DNA from: Monodelphis domestica
Taxonomy: Eukaryota; Chordata; Mammalia; Didelphimorphia; Didelphidae
Direction of reading: 5' to 3'
Assembly: GCF_027887165.1 (NCBI RefSeq)
Contig: NC_077228.1
Location: 209,552,643-209,616,642, forward strand
Length of the DNA: 64,000 bases
In this document: piece after piece, positions 11,441-23,085 of the stretch
Numbering within the stretch: position 1 is the first letter of the stretch
How the letters are laid out: each line of letters starts with the position of its first letter
Program-made: the position numbers and the translations under genes
Notes under the pieces: model-generated
Database searches by the model: none
What the model was told of the DNA's origin: nothing
The model's input: only the letters and a program-made list of their open reading frames with translations

Positions 11441-11533
11441 TGTCTTAGAGGGAGAATTGGGTGAGATATTATTGGAGAGGTCTAAAGATGTTACACCAGG
11501 AAGTAGTTGGATGAAGAGAGTTGAATCCTAAGC

Positions 11534-11594
<61 letters not shown>
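11534..11594. repeat. (CA)n microsatellite
   Basis: About 30 uninterrupted CA units inside the family-A LTR. The partner LTR has only about ten, showing expansion after insertion. Confidence 0.98.
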
Positions 11595-11595
<1 letters not shown>

Positions 11596-12168
11596 GTCCT
11601 GTTCTTTGCTCACTAAGCAAGCCTAATGGAGATTTCCTCATAGAAGGTAAATCAAATTCCTCCCTCTAATAACAAAAACCCTTTAGACTAAATTCTTTAG
11701 TTAAAGGATCTATATATTCTTTGGGGGGAAGGAGATAAGGGTGAGGCTAGGAAGGAGGAAAAAGGTATCCCTAAATTTGAGTTGTAATACTGACTGAAAA
11801 CTTTGAAAGTAAATCTTTTCAAAGGAAACAAAAATATCTTCTCCTGAGGGAAGAAATAACAGCAAACACTGCTATGAGTCTTTCTGGGCAAGACAGTCTT
11901 CTTCAGCTCCATTAGAGATAGAAAAGGATGATTAGAGAGAGGATGAAATGGTGCTTTCAGTCCCTTTTCCACCGAAAAAGAAGTGAGAAGTGAAGTCCAG
12001 AATAGTTGTGACATGGGCACTGTACCCCCAGAAACCCAGGTGAACTATTATCAGGGAAACTCCCTTGCCTTTGCATCCTAGAAACACCCAATAATCCCTC
12101 TAGGATCCTGAGATGTTTATCCTCTTTGATAGTCCTCTAAATTTAAGACGGACAAAGAGATGAATCTT

Positions 12169-12376
12169 TTTTTTTTTAAACCCTTACCTTCCCTCTTGGA
12201 GTCAATACTGTATATTGGCTCCAAGGCAGAAGAGTGGTAAGGGCTAGGCAATGGGGGTCAAGTGACTTGCCCAGGGTCACACAGCTAGGAAATGTCTGAG
12301 GCCAGATTTGAACCTAGGACCTACCTCCCATCTCTAGGCCTGGCTCTCAATCCACTGAGCTGCCCAGCTGCCCCCT
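12169..12376 (-). mobile_element. WSINE1-like SINE, first of a tandem pair
   Basis: Full-length minus copy: T-run, 'cccttaccttccctcttgga', core, ending 'cccagctgcccc'. It is followed directly by a second copy, so one probably inserted into the tail of the other. Confidence 0.85.
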
Positions 12377-12576
12377 TTTAAACCCTTACCTTCCATCTTA
12401 GAGTCAATACTGTATATTGGCTCCAAGGCAGAAGAGTTGTAGGGGCTTGGCAATGGGGGTCAAGTGACTTGCCCAGGGTCACACAGCTGGGAAGTGTCTG
12501 AGGTCAGATTTGAACCTAGGACCTACCTCCCATCTCTAGGCCTGGCTCTCAATCCACTGAGCCACCCAGCTGCCCC
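12377..12576 (-). mobile_element. WSINE1-like SINE, second of a tandem pair
   Basis: Same family and orientation as the preceding copy, from 'aaacccttaccttccatctt' to 'cacccagctgcccc'. The two copies are highly similar. A direct repeat 'agatgaatctt' flanks the pair (near 12157 and 12578). Confidence 0.85.
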
Positions 12577-13085
12577 AGATGAATCTTTATGCCTCCAAGC
12601 AGACCCCAGTCAGATGACCACCCCACCCCACCAAATGCCTGAGGGCTTACCATTCTAAGTCATGTCCACACCAGGACATAGCATCTGTTGTAAAGAGTAT
12701 AAAATCCCCAGAACTGATGTCTTCTGGGGGACAGCTTTTCCATTCATGCTGTCCTCTCAGGAACTGCTCCCCATCTTGTTGTCCCACCTTGCTATCCTCC
12801 TGGCCATTCTCAACATTACTTTCCTAAATTAATAAAATTCTCTTTTTGTTTTTAAGCTAAGTTTTGGAATCTTGCATTCTTGCAAAAGGTATCCTTCCCG
12901 AATCCCAGGGGTACACAGCTGAACCCCCATAACACTTGGGGTCCCAACTGTCCTTCCTTCAAACTTCCATGGAATTTTCTCTCTCCTCCCTGGATGATCT
13001 GTGTCCCATGTGATTTCTTCCCCTTTTCTCTGCAGATCATGTCTTCCTGTCTGTGTCCAATTTTCTTCAATCACACATGGTATAA

Positions 13086-13280
13086 ATTTTTTTTTAAACT
13101 CTTACTTCTGTCTTACAATTAATACTATGTATTGGTTCTAAGGCAGAAGAGCAGTAAGGGTTAGGCAATGGGGGTTAAGTGATTTATGCAAGGTCATATA
13201 GCTAAGAATTATGTGAGATCAGATTTTAACACAGAACCAATTATGCCTAGGCCTTGCTCTCAATTCATTGAGCCATCTAT
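13086..13280 (-). mobile_element. WSINE1-like SINE, diverged
   Basis: T-run, then 'aaactcttacttctgtctta', 'aggcaatgggggttaagtga' and a core with changes. It lies immediately outside the provirus target duplication. Confidence 0.75.
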
Positions 13281-13440
13281 AGTATAGAATCTTTATAATA
13301 AAAATTTATAACTTTTTTTAGTGTCACACCTTTGTCAGCCTGGTGAAAGCTATGGCTATCTTAGAATAATATGTTTAAGTATATAAAATAAAATATATTG
13401 AGTTGCAAAGGAAATTGATTATATTGAAATAAAGATGTAA

Positions 13441-13494
<54 letters not shown>

Positions 13495-15462
13495 CTGACT
13501 TCACAGACTTCCTGAAATTTATTCATGGATTCTTTGAGGGTGCCCAGAATGAAAATCCCAGCCTGACAGCATTGAGAAATTAACTGAGTTATAAGTATCC
13601 TTAATCTATCCGATCAACCCATAGTACATTACAATGACAAATTGCCCTCAGGAAAGTATAATAGGGATCATAAAGGGAAGGGGGCTAGGAGAGGGGGAAA
13701 ATTCACTATGAGTCCTTAAGCTGTACTAACATCTCCTAGTAGCAGATTTAGAGACAAGACAAGTGCTGAAGTGAATAAAACGAGTCAGGAAGTTCAAAGT
13801 TCATTTCAATCTCTGCTATTTCTATATCCCTTACTCTGATTTATTCTGCATTTCTTCCTATTCTGCATTTCACTCCCCTTGTCTCCCATTCTCAATCTCC
13901 ATCTCCCTGGGTGTAGAGCTCATACATATAATTCTTGCTTGTGTTTGAATCACCTGAGGGGGGAGGCTGGAAGCTGGAAAGTAATGGGTTACGCTTACAA
14001 CTAAGGAAAATGAGACATAGAAGGATCAAAGAAACAAGAAACACAGAGACAAAACATTAGCGTGATGTCATCAGGTCAGCCTGCCAGCTTCTCCTCAGAT
14101 GGTCAGAGAAAGAGAGTCAGTCAATTGAGCTGATTTTCATTGAGGCTTCAAGGAATGGAGGTTGTGGGATATCAATGAAACAGGTAGCATGACAGAAATA
14201 TTAGCATCATATTGGCAATCAATTACAAGATAAAGGAACAGATACTAACACGACAGTATAACCAGTGCCCAGCAAAGAAGCTCATTTGAAAGTCCTTCTT
14301 CCTCCAGAACACTGGCACCATGTCATTCAGATGTTGAGTGTATGCCTTTGACATTACAAAAAAGCTTTTGCAATTACTTGCCAGCTTTTCAGATTGCAGA
14401 TAATAGTAGAGATTGAGTTCCACAAAATTTGAGCCCCATCCAATTTAAGGATTCAGAAATCAATCATGTGAAATATTAGAAATATATCCATAAGTTGGGT
14501 CCATGAGCACTTTGCTCATTAGTCAGCTTTTGAATACATCTTTAAGACCTTCATGATTCCTTATATGCAACTCTACTCTAGGTCATCCTCAGTCTCTCTC
14601 TGATTTTCTCTTTTGTTTGTTTGTTTGTTTTTTCCTTTCAGTCTTTGTTTCTTTCTTATGTCTAACTTTTAGTAGAGGATTTATCTCATTTCTGTGTCTT
14701 TCTGTCATTCAGTCTCTTCCTTCCATTTCAGATTCTTTAGCAATCCAAAGAGCTCCAAATCTCCATAGTTGCTGTCTTTTCAGATTTTCTGTATTTCCAG
14801 GTTCAGAGTCAATTATGTGATCCTTTCCAAGCCTCTCCTCTTGGGGACAATGAATTGGATACACAGGGCCAACAAGCAACCAGGACCTCCTGATTTGAGC
14901 CCAAGGTCAGTGAGAGGGGACCATTCTCTAGTCAAGATCTCCAGTTCTCTGAAACTCAGTGTTTAGCTATAATACCTGCACCCCAACAGACCTAGGGGTT
15001 CCCTGGATCCCAGGACTAACTTACACATCTTTAGAGTGTAGAACAGATATGGGACTGTCTTTCCCATTAATTTTCAGAGAAAGATTAATAGTACTAAGGT
15101 CTGAGACTACACAGCCAGGCTCAGCTCTTTCTGACTAGGTGGGTAAAGACAATGTAAATGCAAGTGTTCCCAAGTGCTTCCTGCTATGTGGGTGGATGGA
15201 ATAGAGTTCCCACAAGCAAAAGGAAATAAGAAATTTCCCTTCCCTCTAGATTTCAAGTTCCCAAAGGAATATTGTGGCCATGTAATTGTTTCCAACGTCT
15301 ACTAGGAGGGGACAATAGAAGAATTTAATATGGCATAATAACATAGCTCATATTTATATAATGCAATTCTAGAAAAGTTACTTTACTGTGATAATAATCT
15401 AACAGAATATAATAATGATGATGAATAACATCATAACTTTTAAACCATTTTAAAATGATTTT
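13281..15462. other. intergenic, no gene recognised; includes (CA)n at 13442-13493
   Basis: Apart from a (CA)n tract of about 26 units at 13442-13493 I recognise no repeat family and no supported gene in this 2.2 kb. It may be old unique sequence. Short frames such as 14617-14820 have no family features. Confidence 0.45.
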
Positions 15463-15474
15463 AAAAACCAACTT

Positions 15475-15522
15475 AGTAGTAGTCTCTCGGAAGCCGAGAA
15501 TGACGATTGTCTTTGTGCAGTT
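15475..15522 (-). repeat. 3' terminus of the LINE: hairpin plus (ACT)n
   Basis: On the + strand AGT is repeated three times (15475-15483), then TCTCGG, loop AAG, CCGAGA (15485-15499) form a six-pair hairpin. In element orientation the hairpin lies just before the terminal ACT repeats. This is where RTE-type elements are primed, so it may be the signal recognised by the reverse transcriptase. Confidence 0.7.
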
Positions 15523-17547
15523 TCATCTACGGTGTACCCTCATGTGGCTTTGGAGTCCAAAGACTGAGGCGCAAAGTTTGTGACACATGGGGAATGGGAC
15601 GCCAGTTGTTACGGGAGGTGCGGTTGTGGCCTGGTGTCGGCGTTCACGCGCAGCGACAAGACGTCGACGTCGCTCATCTTCAAAGGTGGCAGAGGCAAGG
15701 TTAATATGGGTTCGCCAGCTGCTTCTGTCAGAGGCAGCAAGTTCTAGTTGTTTTGGTGTAATGCCAGCCCACTTCAAGTTGGACTTTAGCTGATCCTTGA
15801 ATCTTTTCTTTGGTCGGCCTTGTTTCCTGAGTCCAGCTGACAGTTCACCATAGAATACCTGTCTTGGTATTCGCTGTGGGTCCATGCGGATGACGTGTCC
15901 AGACCATTGTAGCTGGGTTTTGAGGACCAGGACTTCGATGCTGGTGGAGTTGGCTCTGTCGAGGACTTCCTGGTTGGTGATTCGGTCCTGCCATCGGATC
16001 CTCATGATTGACTGGAGAGAGCGTTGGTGTTGGTGGAATTTCTCCAGCTGTTTCATGTGCTTCCAGTACAGTGTCCATGTCTCACAACCGTACAGGAGCG
16101 AGCTGAGGACCACTGCGTTGTACACTTTGAGCTTCGTCGCAGTGCTTACACCGCTGTGTTGGAGGACTTTGGAGTGCAGCCGCCCGAGTGCCTGGCTGGC
16201 CTTTTGGATCCTGGCATTAATCTCGTGGTCTAGGGACCCGTTGTTGGCGATGGTACTGCCCAGGTACTTGAAAGTGTTGACGTTAGAAAGCTGCGTGCCG
16301 TCGATTGTAATGCACGGCTGGTTAGCTGGCCTCCCTGGTGCAGGTTGGAACAGCACCTCTGTTTTGCTGAGGCTGATAGTCAGGCCAAACAGTTTTGTTG
16401 CTATAGAGAACCTGTCCACAATGGTTTGGAGATGATTTTCTTGGTGGGCCATGAGAGCACAGTCATCTGCAAAGAGAGCTTCCAGGATGAGTCTCTCTGT
16501 TGTGTTTGTTTTTGCAGTCAGATGGTGAAGGTCGAATAGTGAGCCATCCAGTCGGTATTTGATGTAGACGCCCAGGTCTAGATCCATCACAGCATGTCGT
16601 AATACTTGGGTGAAGGATAGGTTGAATAGCACCGGAGCAAGGACACAGCCTTGTTTTACGCCATTGGAGATGTTGAAGTGATCGGAAGTCTCTCCACCAG
16701 ATAGGACTTCCCCTGTCATATTGACATGAAAGAGCTGGATCAGTTTGACAAATTTTGCTGGGCAACTGAGCTTGCTGAGGATCACCCACAATGCATCCCT
16801 GTTCACTGTGTTGAACGCCTTCATTAAGTCTATGAAGACAATGTAGAGACTCAGGTTCTGCTCAAGGCATTTTTCCTGCATTTGCCTCACCGTGAAGACC
16901 ATGTCGATGGTGCTGCGATCTGGTCGGAAGCCGCATTGTGATTCTGGCAGGTTTTGCTCTGAGATAGATGACAGGAGTCTGTTGAGTATAACACAGGCAA
17001 GGATCTTTCCAGCAGTGGAGAGTAGTGAGATGCCTCTGTAGTTGTCACAGGCTGCTCGTGTGCCTTTATTCTTGTATAGGACTACGATGAAGGCATCTCT
17101 GAGTTCTGAGGGCACGTCTTCCTCTTCCCATATGCTGGTCAGCACTATATGGAATGCCTGAAGCGCCTTTCCATTTAAGGCCTTGTACACCTTGGATGGG
17201 ATCCTGTCTTTACCGGGTGCCTTGCCTGTACTCATTTGTTTAATAGCTTTTTAGACTTCTTCTAATGAAGGAAGGATGTCAAATTGCTCAATGATGTGGT
17301 TTTGGGGGATCTGGTCAAGGGCCCTTTGATCTACTGAGGAGGGTAGGTTGAAGAGCTGGCTTAAGTGTTCTTTCCACTTGTTGCTGATGCCTTTTTTGTC
17401 TTTTATGAGAGTGTCACAGTCAGAGGATAGCAAGGGGGCAGTGGTGGATTTTAATGGCCCATAGACAGTCTTGAGGGCACCAAAAAATTGTTTGTAGTTT
17501 TTCGTGTCAGCAAAGCGCTGGATTTCTTCTGCCTTTTCTCCCACCAT
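15523..17547 (-). pseudogene. LINE reverse transcriptase domain
   Basis: The frame 17235-15523 (570 codons) and the frame 17547-17251 are in the same phase, separated by a TAA at 17248-17250. Reverse transcriptase landmarks are GKAPGKDRIP near the start, the block GVKQGCVLAPVLFNL and the catalytic FADDCALMA. A long C-terminal region follows (YLGSTIANNGSLDHEIN, YGCETWTLY, RIRWQDRITNQEVL). The last 25 residues hold a C2H2-like finger (two Cys, then H-M-R-V-H). One stop plus the frameshift upstream make it a pseudogene copy. Confidence 0.88.
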
Positions 17548-18740
17548 CGGTCTTGCATTTTCCTGATCTCACACTGTGCCGTGGCTTCGAGGGACTTGAA
17601 TCTGTTCTTTTTAGGATCAGAGTTTGGGTTATTTTGCCACTCCATAATGGCTTTGTTCTTTTTCTTCAACAGATCTTCAATAGCAGTGTTGTTCTCGTGG
17701 AACCAGTCCTGGTGGTTGTGTTGTTTGGAGCCTAGGACTGCCTTTGATGTTTCCGTCACTGCGTCTCTGCACTGGTTCCATTTCTCAGTTGGGCTTCCAA
17801 TGAGTGGTCCCTTAGCAGACAGCTTGTCATCCAGACAGGACTGGAATGTTTGCAGATAGAATGGATCTCTGAGATGACTCATGTTGCAAGATGCGCGAAC
17901 TGTCTGGGCCCATTTTGAATGGCGAGGCACAATGTGCATTTGAAGAGTCACTCTAACCAATCGGTGGTCTGTCCAGCATTCAGCTCCTCTCATGGCTCTG
18001 GTGATCTGTACATCCTGGATGTCTCGCCGGCGTACAATGATGTGGTCAATGAGATGCCACTGTTTTGATCGTGGATGCATCCACGTGGTTTTATATTTGT
18101 TCACCATTCTGAACACAGTGTTCGTGATGGTGAGTTCGAACTCTGAGCATTTGCTGAGTAGCAGTAGGCTATTGTTGTTTATTTTGCCCACGCTGTGTTT
18201 GCCAAGCACTCCTTCCCATCTTTCATGGTCCTGGCCTACGCAGGCGTTGAAGTCTCCCAGTAGTATCAGCTTGTCATTTGTGGGCACTGAGTGTGAGACG
18301 GCACTCAGGTCAGAGTAGAACTGCTCGATTGTCTCCTCTGTGCTGGTCAGTGTTAGGGCATATGCGCTAATGATTGTGGCATACTGGTCTTTGCTGAGAG
18401 GTAAATGGATCTTCATGAGCCTCTCGCTGATGCCCACAGGCAAGTCTGGCAGCTGTTTGAGCAAACTGGTCTTGATGGCCAGGCCAACACCGTGAACTCT
18501 GTCTTCATTTGTGGCTCTATCTTTCCAGAAGAAGGTGTATCCAGTGGTGGGTTCACTGAGTGATCCCTCTTCTGGTAGGCGTGTTTCGCTTAAGGCTGCG
18601 ATGTCAATGTTATATCGCGCCAGTTCTTTACCGATTAGAGCTGTTCTTCTCTCAGGTCTTGGGATATTCTCTCTATCAAGTAATGTCCTGATGTCCCATG
18701 CTCCTAGTAGGAGTTTCTTTGTATTTTGTTGTTTTGGTTT
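17451..18740 (-). pseudogene. LINE apurinic-type endonuclease domain
   Basis: The domain is open from about 18740. Motifs in order are ALSETRLPEE (catalytic Glu), LLGDFNACVG (Asp and Asn), a DHIIVRRRD block and WTDHRLVRV (catalytic Asp-His). This endonuclease nicks target DNA to prime reverse transcription. The frame runs into noncoding codons near 17450, in a different phase from the reverse transcriptase, so a frameshift occurred between about 17550 and 17450. Confidence 0.85.
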
Positions 18741-19555
18741 CGACCGCTTAAAGGGATGACCTGCCAGCTGCGGTGTGCTGACTGGGTGTTTGTAGGGCAG
18801 GCAATGTTTGGGACACCTTTTCTAGTCCCCTCCCTTGATTAGGGTGAGCAGTGCTGTCCTAGAGAGGGCGCCCAGGATGCTGCCGAACATCCCTGCTGCC
18901 CACAGGGCCGAGCGACCACTGGTCCGTGGGCTGCCTACGAGCAGGATCGTGACTACAACTGCCAGTGGTCACCTCCACCTGTTGCGTCGCCGCTCCCCCA
19001 TCGCCGCAGGTCTTGAAGAGGGTGGACAGGGTCAAAATAGATGAGTGTGCACAAAGATACTTGTGCGTGAAGGAGATGTAAGTGGAAAAGTCGGTGCACA
19101 GAGACAGTCCCACTCTCTCGGCGTTGGAAGCCTGGGTCCAGTGGCACGAAAAGTCGTTACACCTGGAGACTTCCTCAGCTGCATTGGGTGGCCGTGTTGT
19201 CTTTTGTGCTCCAACACGCCCTGAGCACTCCACAGTGCTTTGCTGAGTCGCCATCTCAGCCGTTGAACCTTCTTATTGGTTTCTTCCACCTGTTCCGCCG
19301 AAGCAGTCTTCACATGCTGGGTGAGCAAAACCCTGGTTCACCAGGGGTCGACGACCCGATGGCTACCCTCACAAGGTTTGGCCGGCCTGTCGAAGCCGTT
19401 GCCTGGGGTGTGGCCTCTGCCGCATGCTAGCAGCTACTGGGAGCCACAAGTGAGAGCTGAGTGTCAGGTGGGGGTCAGAGGCTAGAGAGCTGCCCTAGGA
19501 GGGCACGACAAGCCCTCCATACCAAGGGTGCTACCTGAACACCCCATACACCCCA
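18741..19555 (-). other. 5' region of the LINE
   Basis: About 0.8 kb of GC-rich sequence upstream of the endonuclease. Frames of up to 131 codons exist on both strands but have no recognisable domain. I treat the region as 5' untranslated or promoter sequence of the element. Confidence 0.5.
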
Positions 19556-19567
19556 AAAAACCAACTT

Positions 19568-19708
19568 TAAAATGGTTTAAAACCTTTTTAAAATAGCTCA
19601 AACCATAGCCCAAACTGGGCATTGTGCTAAGTGCTTTACATATATTAGCCCATTTAATCACAATAAAACTGTGAGATGAATTCTGTTATTAACACCATTT
19701 TATAGATG
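19568..19708. other. LINE flank, MIR-like
   Basis: The sequence 'gcccatttaatcacaataaaactgtgag...attttatagatga' resembles the 3' part of an old MIR/L2-type repeat. Too short for a firm call. Confidence 0.4.
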
Positions 19709-19709
19709 A

Positions 19710-20276
19710 TGTTGACTGGGAAAAAACACAGAACTATTAAATAGTCAGAAAAACCACTTTTTAATCAAGGGAAAGGGGTTGAATGCCATAGTAGGCCTCT
19801 ACACAGAGCAGAGCACCACATGCCTACACAGAGGATTGAACTCTGGTAGTTCTGGACACTGACCCCAGGGAAAGCCAACTCACTAGACTGGACAATTCCA
19901 AGAAACATGGGGGCCCAGAGAATGAGAGGGACAGTTAATTGAATTTACAATGGTAACAAAGGAATATGAGGGGTTCCAAACAGGAATAAGAGTGAGGGGC
20001 TGATGCTTTATAATGGACACAAAAGGGAAAGACCCAGTCCAGGGCTGGGCCACCTAGGTAAAGGACTTTGGCCTAAGGGGAGAAACCACTGGGACAAAGG
20101 AAATACTTAACATCTTAAAGTCTATTGTTAAGTGAGGTCAGTGAAGAAGGACTTTCCCTTAGGGAGGAACTCTCCTGTCACAGACAAGGTCAAACCTGGG
20201 ATTTCTACCTCCAAGCTAAATAAACTGGGGATCACTAAATCTTTCTAAACCACAAATTTGGGGGCTTCTAGGATCC
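19710..20276 (+). mobile_element. ERV1-type LTR with proline-tRNA-like primer site
   Basis: It has AATAAA at 20219-20224, an LTR-like end CCACA at 20254, a four-base spacer and then TGGGGGCTTCTAGGATCC (20259-20276). The start of that block matches the primer binding site complementary to tRNA-Pro that many gamma-like retroviruses use. The stretch is bracketed by the direct repeat ATGTTGAC (19709-19716 and 20277-20284). No internal retroviral sequence follows. The LTR 5' end is uncertain. Confidence 0.55.
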
Positions 20277-20284
20277 ATGTTGAC

Positions 20285-22289
20285 ACCCACACACACATGT
20301 ACACTTTTGGTCAAGACTAGACGTCACTGACCAAATAAATGAACAAATGGGTAATGCTATCTATATGGGGTTGGACTCTGTCACTAATGATGAGAAAGTC
20401 TAGGAGAACAGGTTCAGGCAATTGGCATTTGGGGGCAATCCTCAATGCCTGGTGCATTGACACTTTTGCCAGAGAAAGGTAGGCAGTCTACCCTTGGCAA
20501 ATTTTGACAACACAACAATTACCCCAATCCCCCTAAAGTCTTTAAGTCATTCAAATTTGATGGGTCCTGACATGCCTTTGGCCTCCTCTCTCCAGAAGAC
20601 TTCTGTACTCCTGCAGGCTCCTCCTTTTGTACTAGACCACTTTATTGCTGCAAGAGAAAACAAGAGAAATTCATCAACACATTCTTTAACAGAACTTGAT
20701 CCAACTCCCTATATACTTACTCACTATAAAGATTGTCCTAACCTTAAATCTGCCATCCTATATTATTAATTCTATTGATGTCTTTTCTGTATCAATTATA
20801 AAATTTTGTAGGCTACCTGCCTACAGATTGCCTACTCTACCGAAATAATCATATAAAAAACAACCCTACAAACTATAGAAGTATAACCACAAAAATAAAA
20901 TCCACATCACAGGTTATTCAGGACTTGTAAATCTGGAAGTGGCCCTACCTCCTGTTTCGTGGTCAAAATTAAAATACTGTTTAGCACTAAGTAAAATTCT
21001 AAGTAGATATTCTATTACAAAAATCCCCAAATCATATTTTTAAAAACTGCATGACAATCAACTTCAAAACAATTTTAAAAGTCAAATTTAAGTTTCAATA
21101 TTGAAATTAGCTCCAAAAATTCTCAAGATTAAAAATGCTTCTAATTTTCCTTAATTTTAAAACCTTTCACACACACCCCTTTGGGGAGGTTGAGATGCTA
21201 GGGATTTAAAAACTGTTTTCATTCATAATCATGCTTAAATAGCTTACACTTTTTACTTCTATTAACCATTACTTTGAATGAAAAAAATAATGTTGTAACT
21301 GAGTCAGTCAATGTAAAGCCTGTAGATAAAAATTATTGTTAAATAATTCTCCTGATTTGATAGAGTTCTAGCCTTAATTAAATTAGTTTTGGGTACACAT
21401 TTCAATTTCCTGAGTATCTATTCATTGGCAATAACGGCTTATTTACCATTGAATTTAGCACTAGTCTATAGGTGATTTCATTAGTATTCCTAGGTACAAA
21501 GGCTTTTTTAAAATTCTCATTTTTTCCTGCCTTGAAACTCCAAAATGTACAAACTTTACTGGTATTGGGGAGCAATTCAGTGTTCTATCTGAACCTTGTT
21601 TATTAAAAATGCTGCTTAGAATCTACTATTTATGTGCAAGGCTTCCCCCCTTTTTGGCACTGACGTTTTGCCAGGTTTTGCTTATAACTTAAATTCTTCC
21701 TTCTTTTTAAGGAAAAAAAAAAAAGATGACCTCTTTGAAGTTGCTTACTCATTCATAATGGCTAAACCTTTCTATCTGCCTTCACAATTCCCATATTCTA
21801 GACCTTGCCTTTCTGGAAGTGGCCCTACCTTCCTTCATTATATGATTATAGAAAATTTGCTATAACAGGAAAAAGTGGGAAGTAACTTAAAACAAGGGAG
21901 AAATTCTCCCTAATTTGGAATATTAATGCCGTTGTATACGTTGGTAATGACCAGCAGTCATCTGTAGAACTTGATAAACCTAGCTGAACCATTTCTTAGC
22001 CTTTCCATTTGCCCTTATGTCTATATCAATAATCAGTTTTCCTCCATAACATTTCTTTTCCCAATTATCTTCCCATACAATTCACCTTTAGATGGAAATT
22101 CTCTCTAACCATGCTCAGGGTTCAAAATAAATTATCTTCTGTTATTAGCAATTATTTCTAGGCTCCATCATTTCTTTCCTAAACTCTTCTGATACTACTT
22201 TGAGACCAAACACATTAGCAGAGTAAGAAGGACCCACCTGTCTGTGTGACCCTAGGTAAGTCACTAAACCTCTTACCTTACATTCTAAG
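20285..22289. other. intergenic, AT-rich, no gene recognised
   Basis: About 2 kb of AT-rich sequence. The phrase 'ctggaagtggccctacct' occurs twice (20933 and 21815), a short repeat of unknown meaning. A 91-codon frame (20494-20769) has no domain I can recognise. Confidence 0.45.

Positions 22290-23085
<796 letters not shown>

Larger units (their letters stand above)
12009..12934 (+). repeat. solo LTR, family C, nested in LTR A and containing two SINEs
   Basis: It starts TGACATGGGC and ends CCCATAACA, with TATAAAA at 12698-12704 and AATAAA at 12831-12836. The flanks GTTG (12005-12008) and CTTG (12935-12938) are a probable 4-bp duplication with one change. The empty site is visible in the other family-A LTR near 3086. 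Without its two SINEs the LTR would be about 520 bp. Confidence 0.82.
11441..13075 (-). repeat. 5' LTR, family A, carrying a nested LTR
   Basis: This is the partner of 2566-3218, enlarged by a (CA)n tract and by the 926-bp insertion 12009-12934. Sequence resumes after the insertion with 'ggtcccaactgtcc', exactly as in the empty partner. CATG follows at 13076-13079. Confidence 0.85.
2562..13079 (-). mobile_element. composite endogenous retrovirus (LTR family A outside, family B inside), minus strand
   Basis: The outer LTRs at 2566-3218 and 11441-13075 are homologous in direct orientation and begin and end TG...CA. They are flanked by the 4-bp duplication CATG (2562-2565 and 13076-13079), as expected of a gamma-like (class I) provirus. 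On the minus strand the order is: 5' LTR, primer-site-like sequence, hydrophobic leader, a family-B LTR, a second leader, broken gag, acidic frame, an inverted family-B leader and LTR, about 1 kb of AT-rich DNA, a purine tract and the 3' LTR. I see no protease, reverse transcriptase, integrase or envelope motif. The element carries stops, frameshifts and nested LTRs, so it is not a functional provirus. Whether the family-B interior moved together with family A or was inserted later is open. Confidence 0.8.
15463..19567 (-). mobile_element. near full-length APE-type non-LTR retrotransposon (RTE/BovB-like)
   Basis: A 4.08 kb insertion (15475-19555) is flanked by the 12-bp direct repeat AAAAACCAACTT (15463-15474 and 19556-19567). 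On the minus strand it has a GC-richer 5' region, an apurinic endonuclease domain, a reverse transcriptase and a long C-terminal region. Its 3' end is a short hairpin and (ACT)n instead of poly-A. This layout fits the RTE group of LINEs that is active in marsupials; the exact clade is from memory. Base composition and CpG content differ clearly from the AT-rich flanks. It carries a frameshift and a stop between the domains, so it is probably dead but young. Confidence 0.88.

Noticed and set aside
12831..12836. AATAAA signals as polyadenylation sites of a host gene
   Set aside because: Those at 4751, 12831, 20219 and about 22980, and the inverted one at 10823, lie within LTRs and are explained by retroviral R regions.
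11536..13493. CRISPR-like array suggested by repeated CA blocks
   Set aside because: These are simple microsatellites in a vertebrate genome with no spacers.
15884..16435. 183-codon + frame opposite the LINE reverse transcriptase
   Set aside because: It is the antisense shadow of a strongly supported minus-strand coding region.
18859..19254. 131-codon frame in the 5' region of the LINE, considered as an ORF1
   Set aside because: No coiled coil, RNA-binding or zinc motif; other frames there are equally open because of GC-rich composition.
20494..20769. 91-codon + frame considered as a host gene exon
   Set aside because: No recognisable domain, no splice context and surrounded by AT-rich intergenic DNA.
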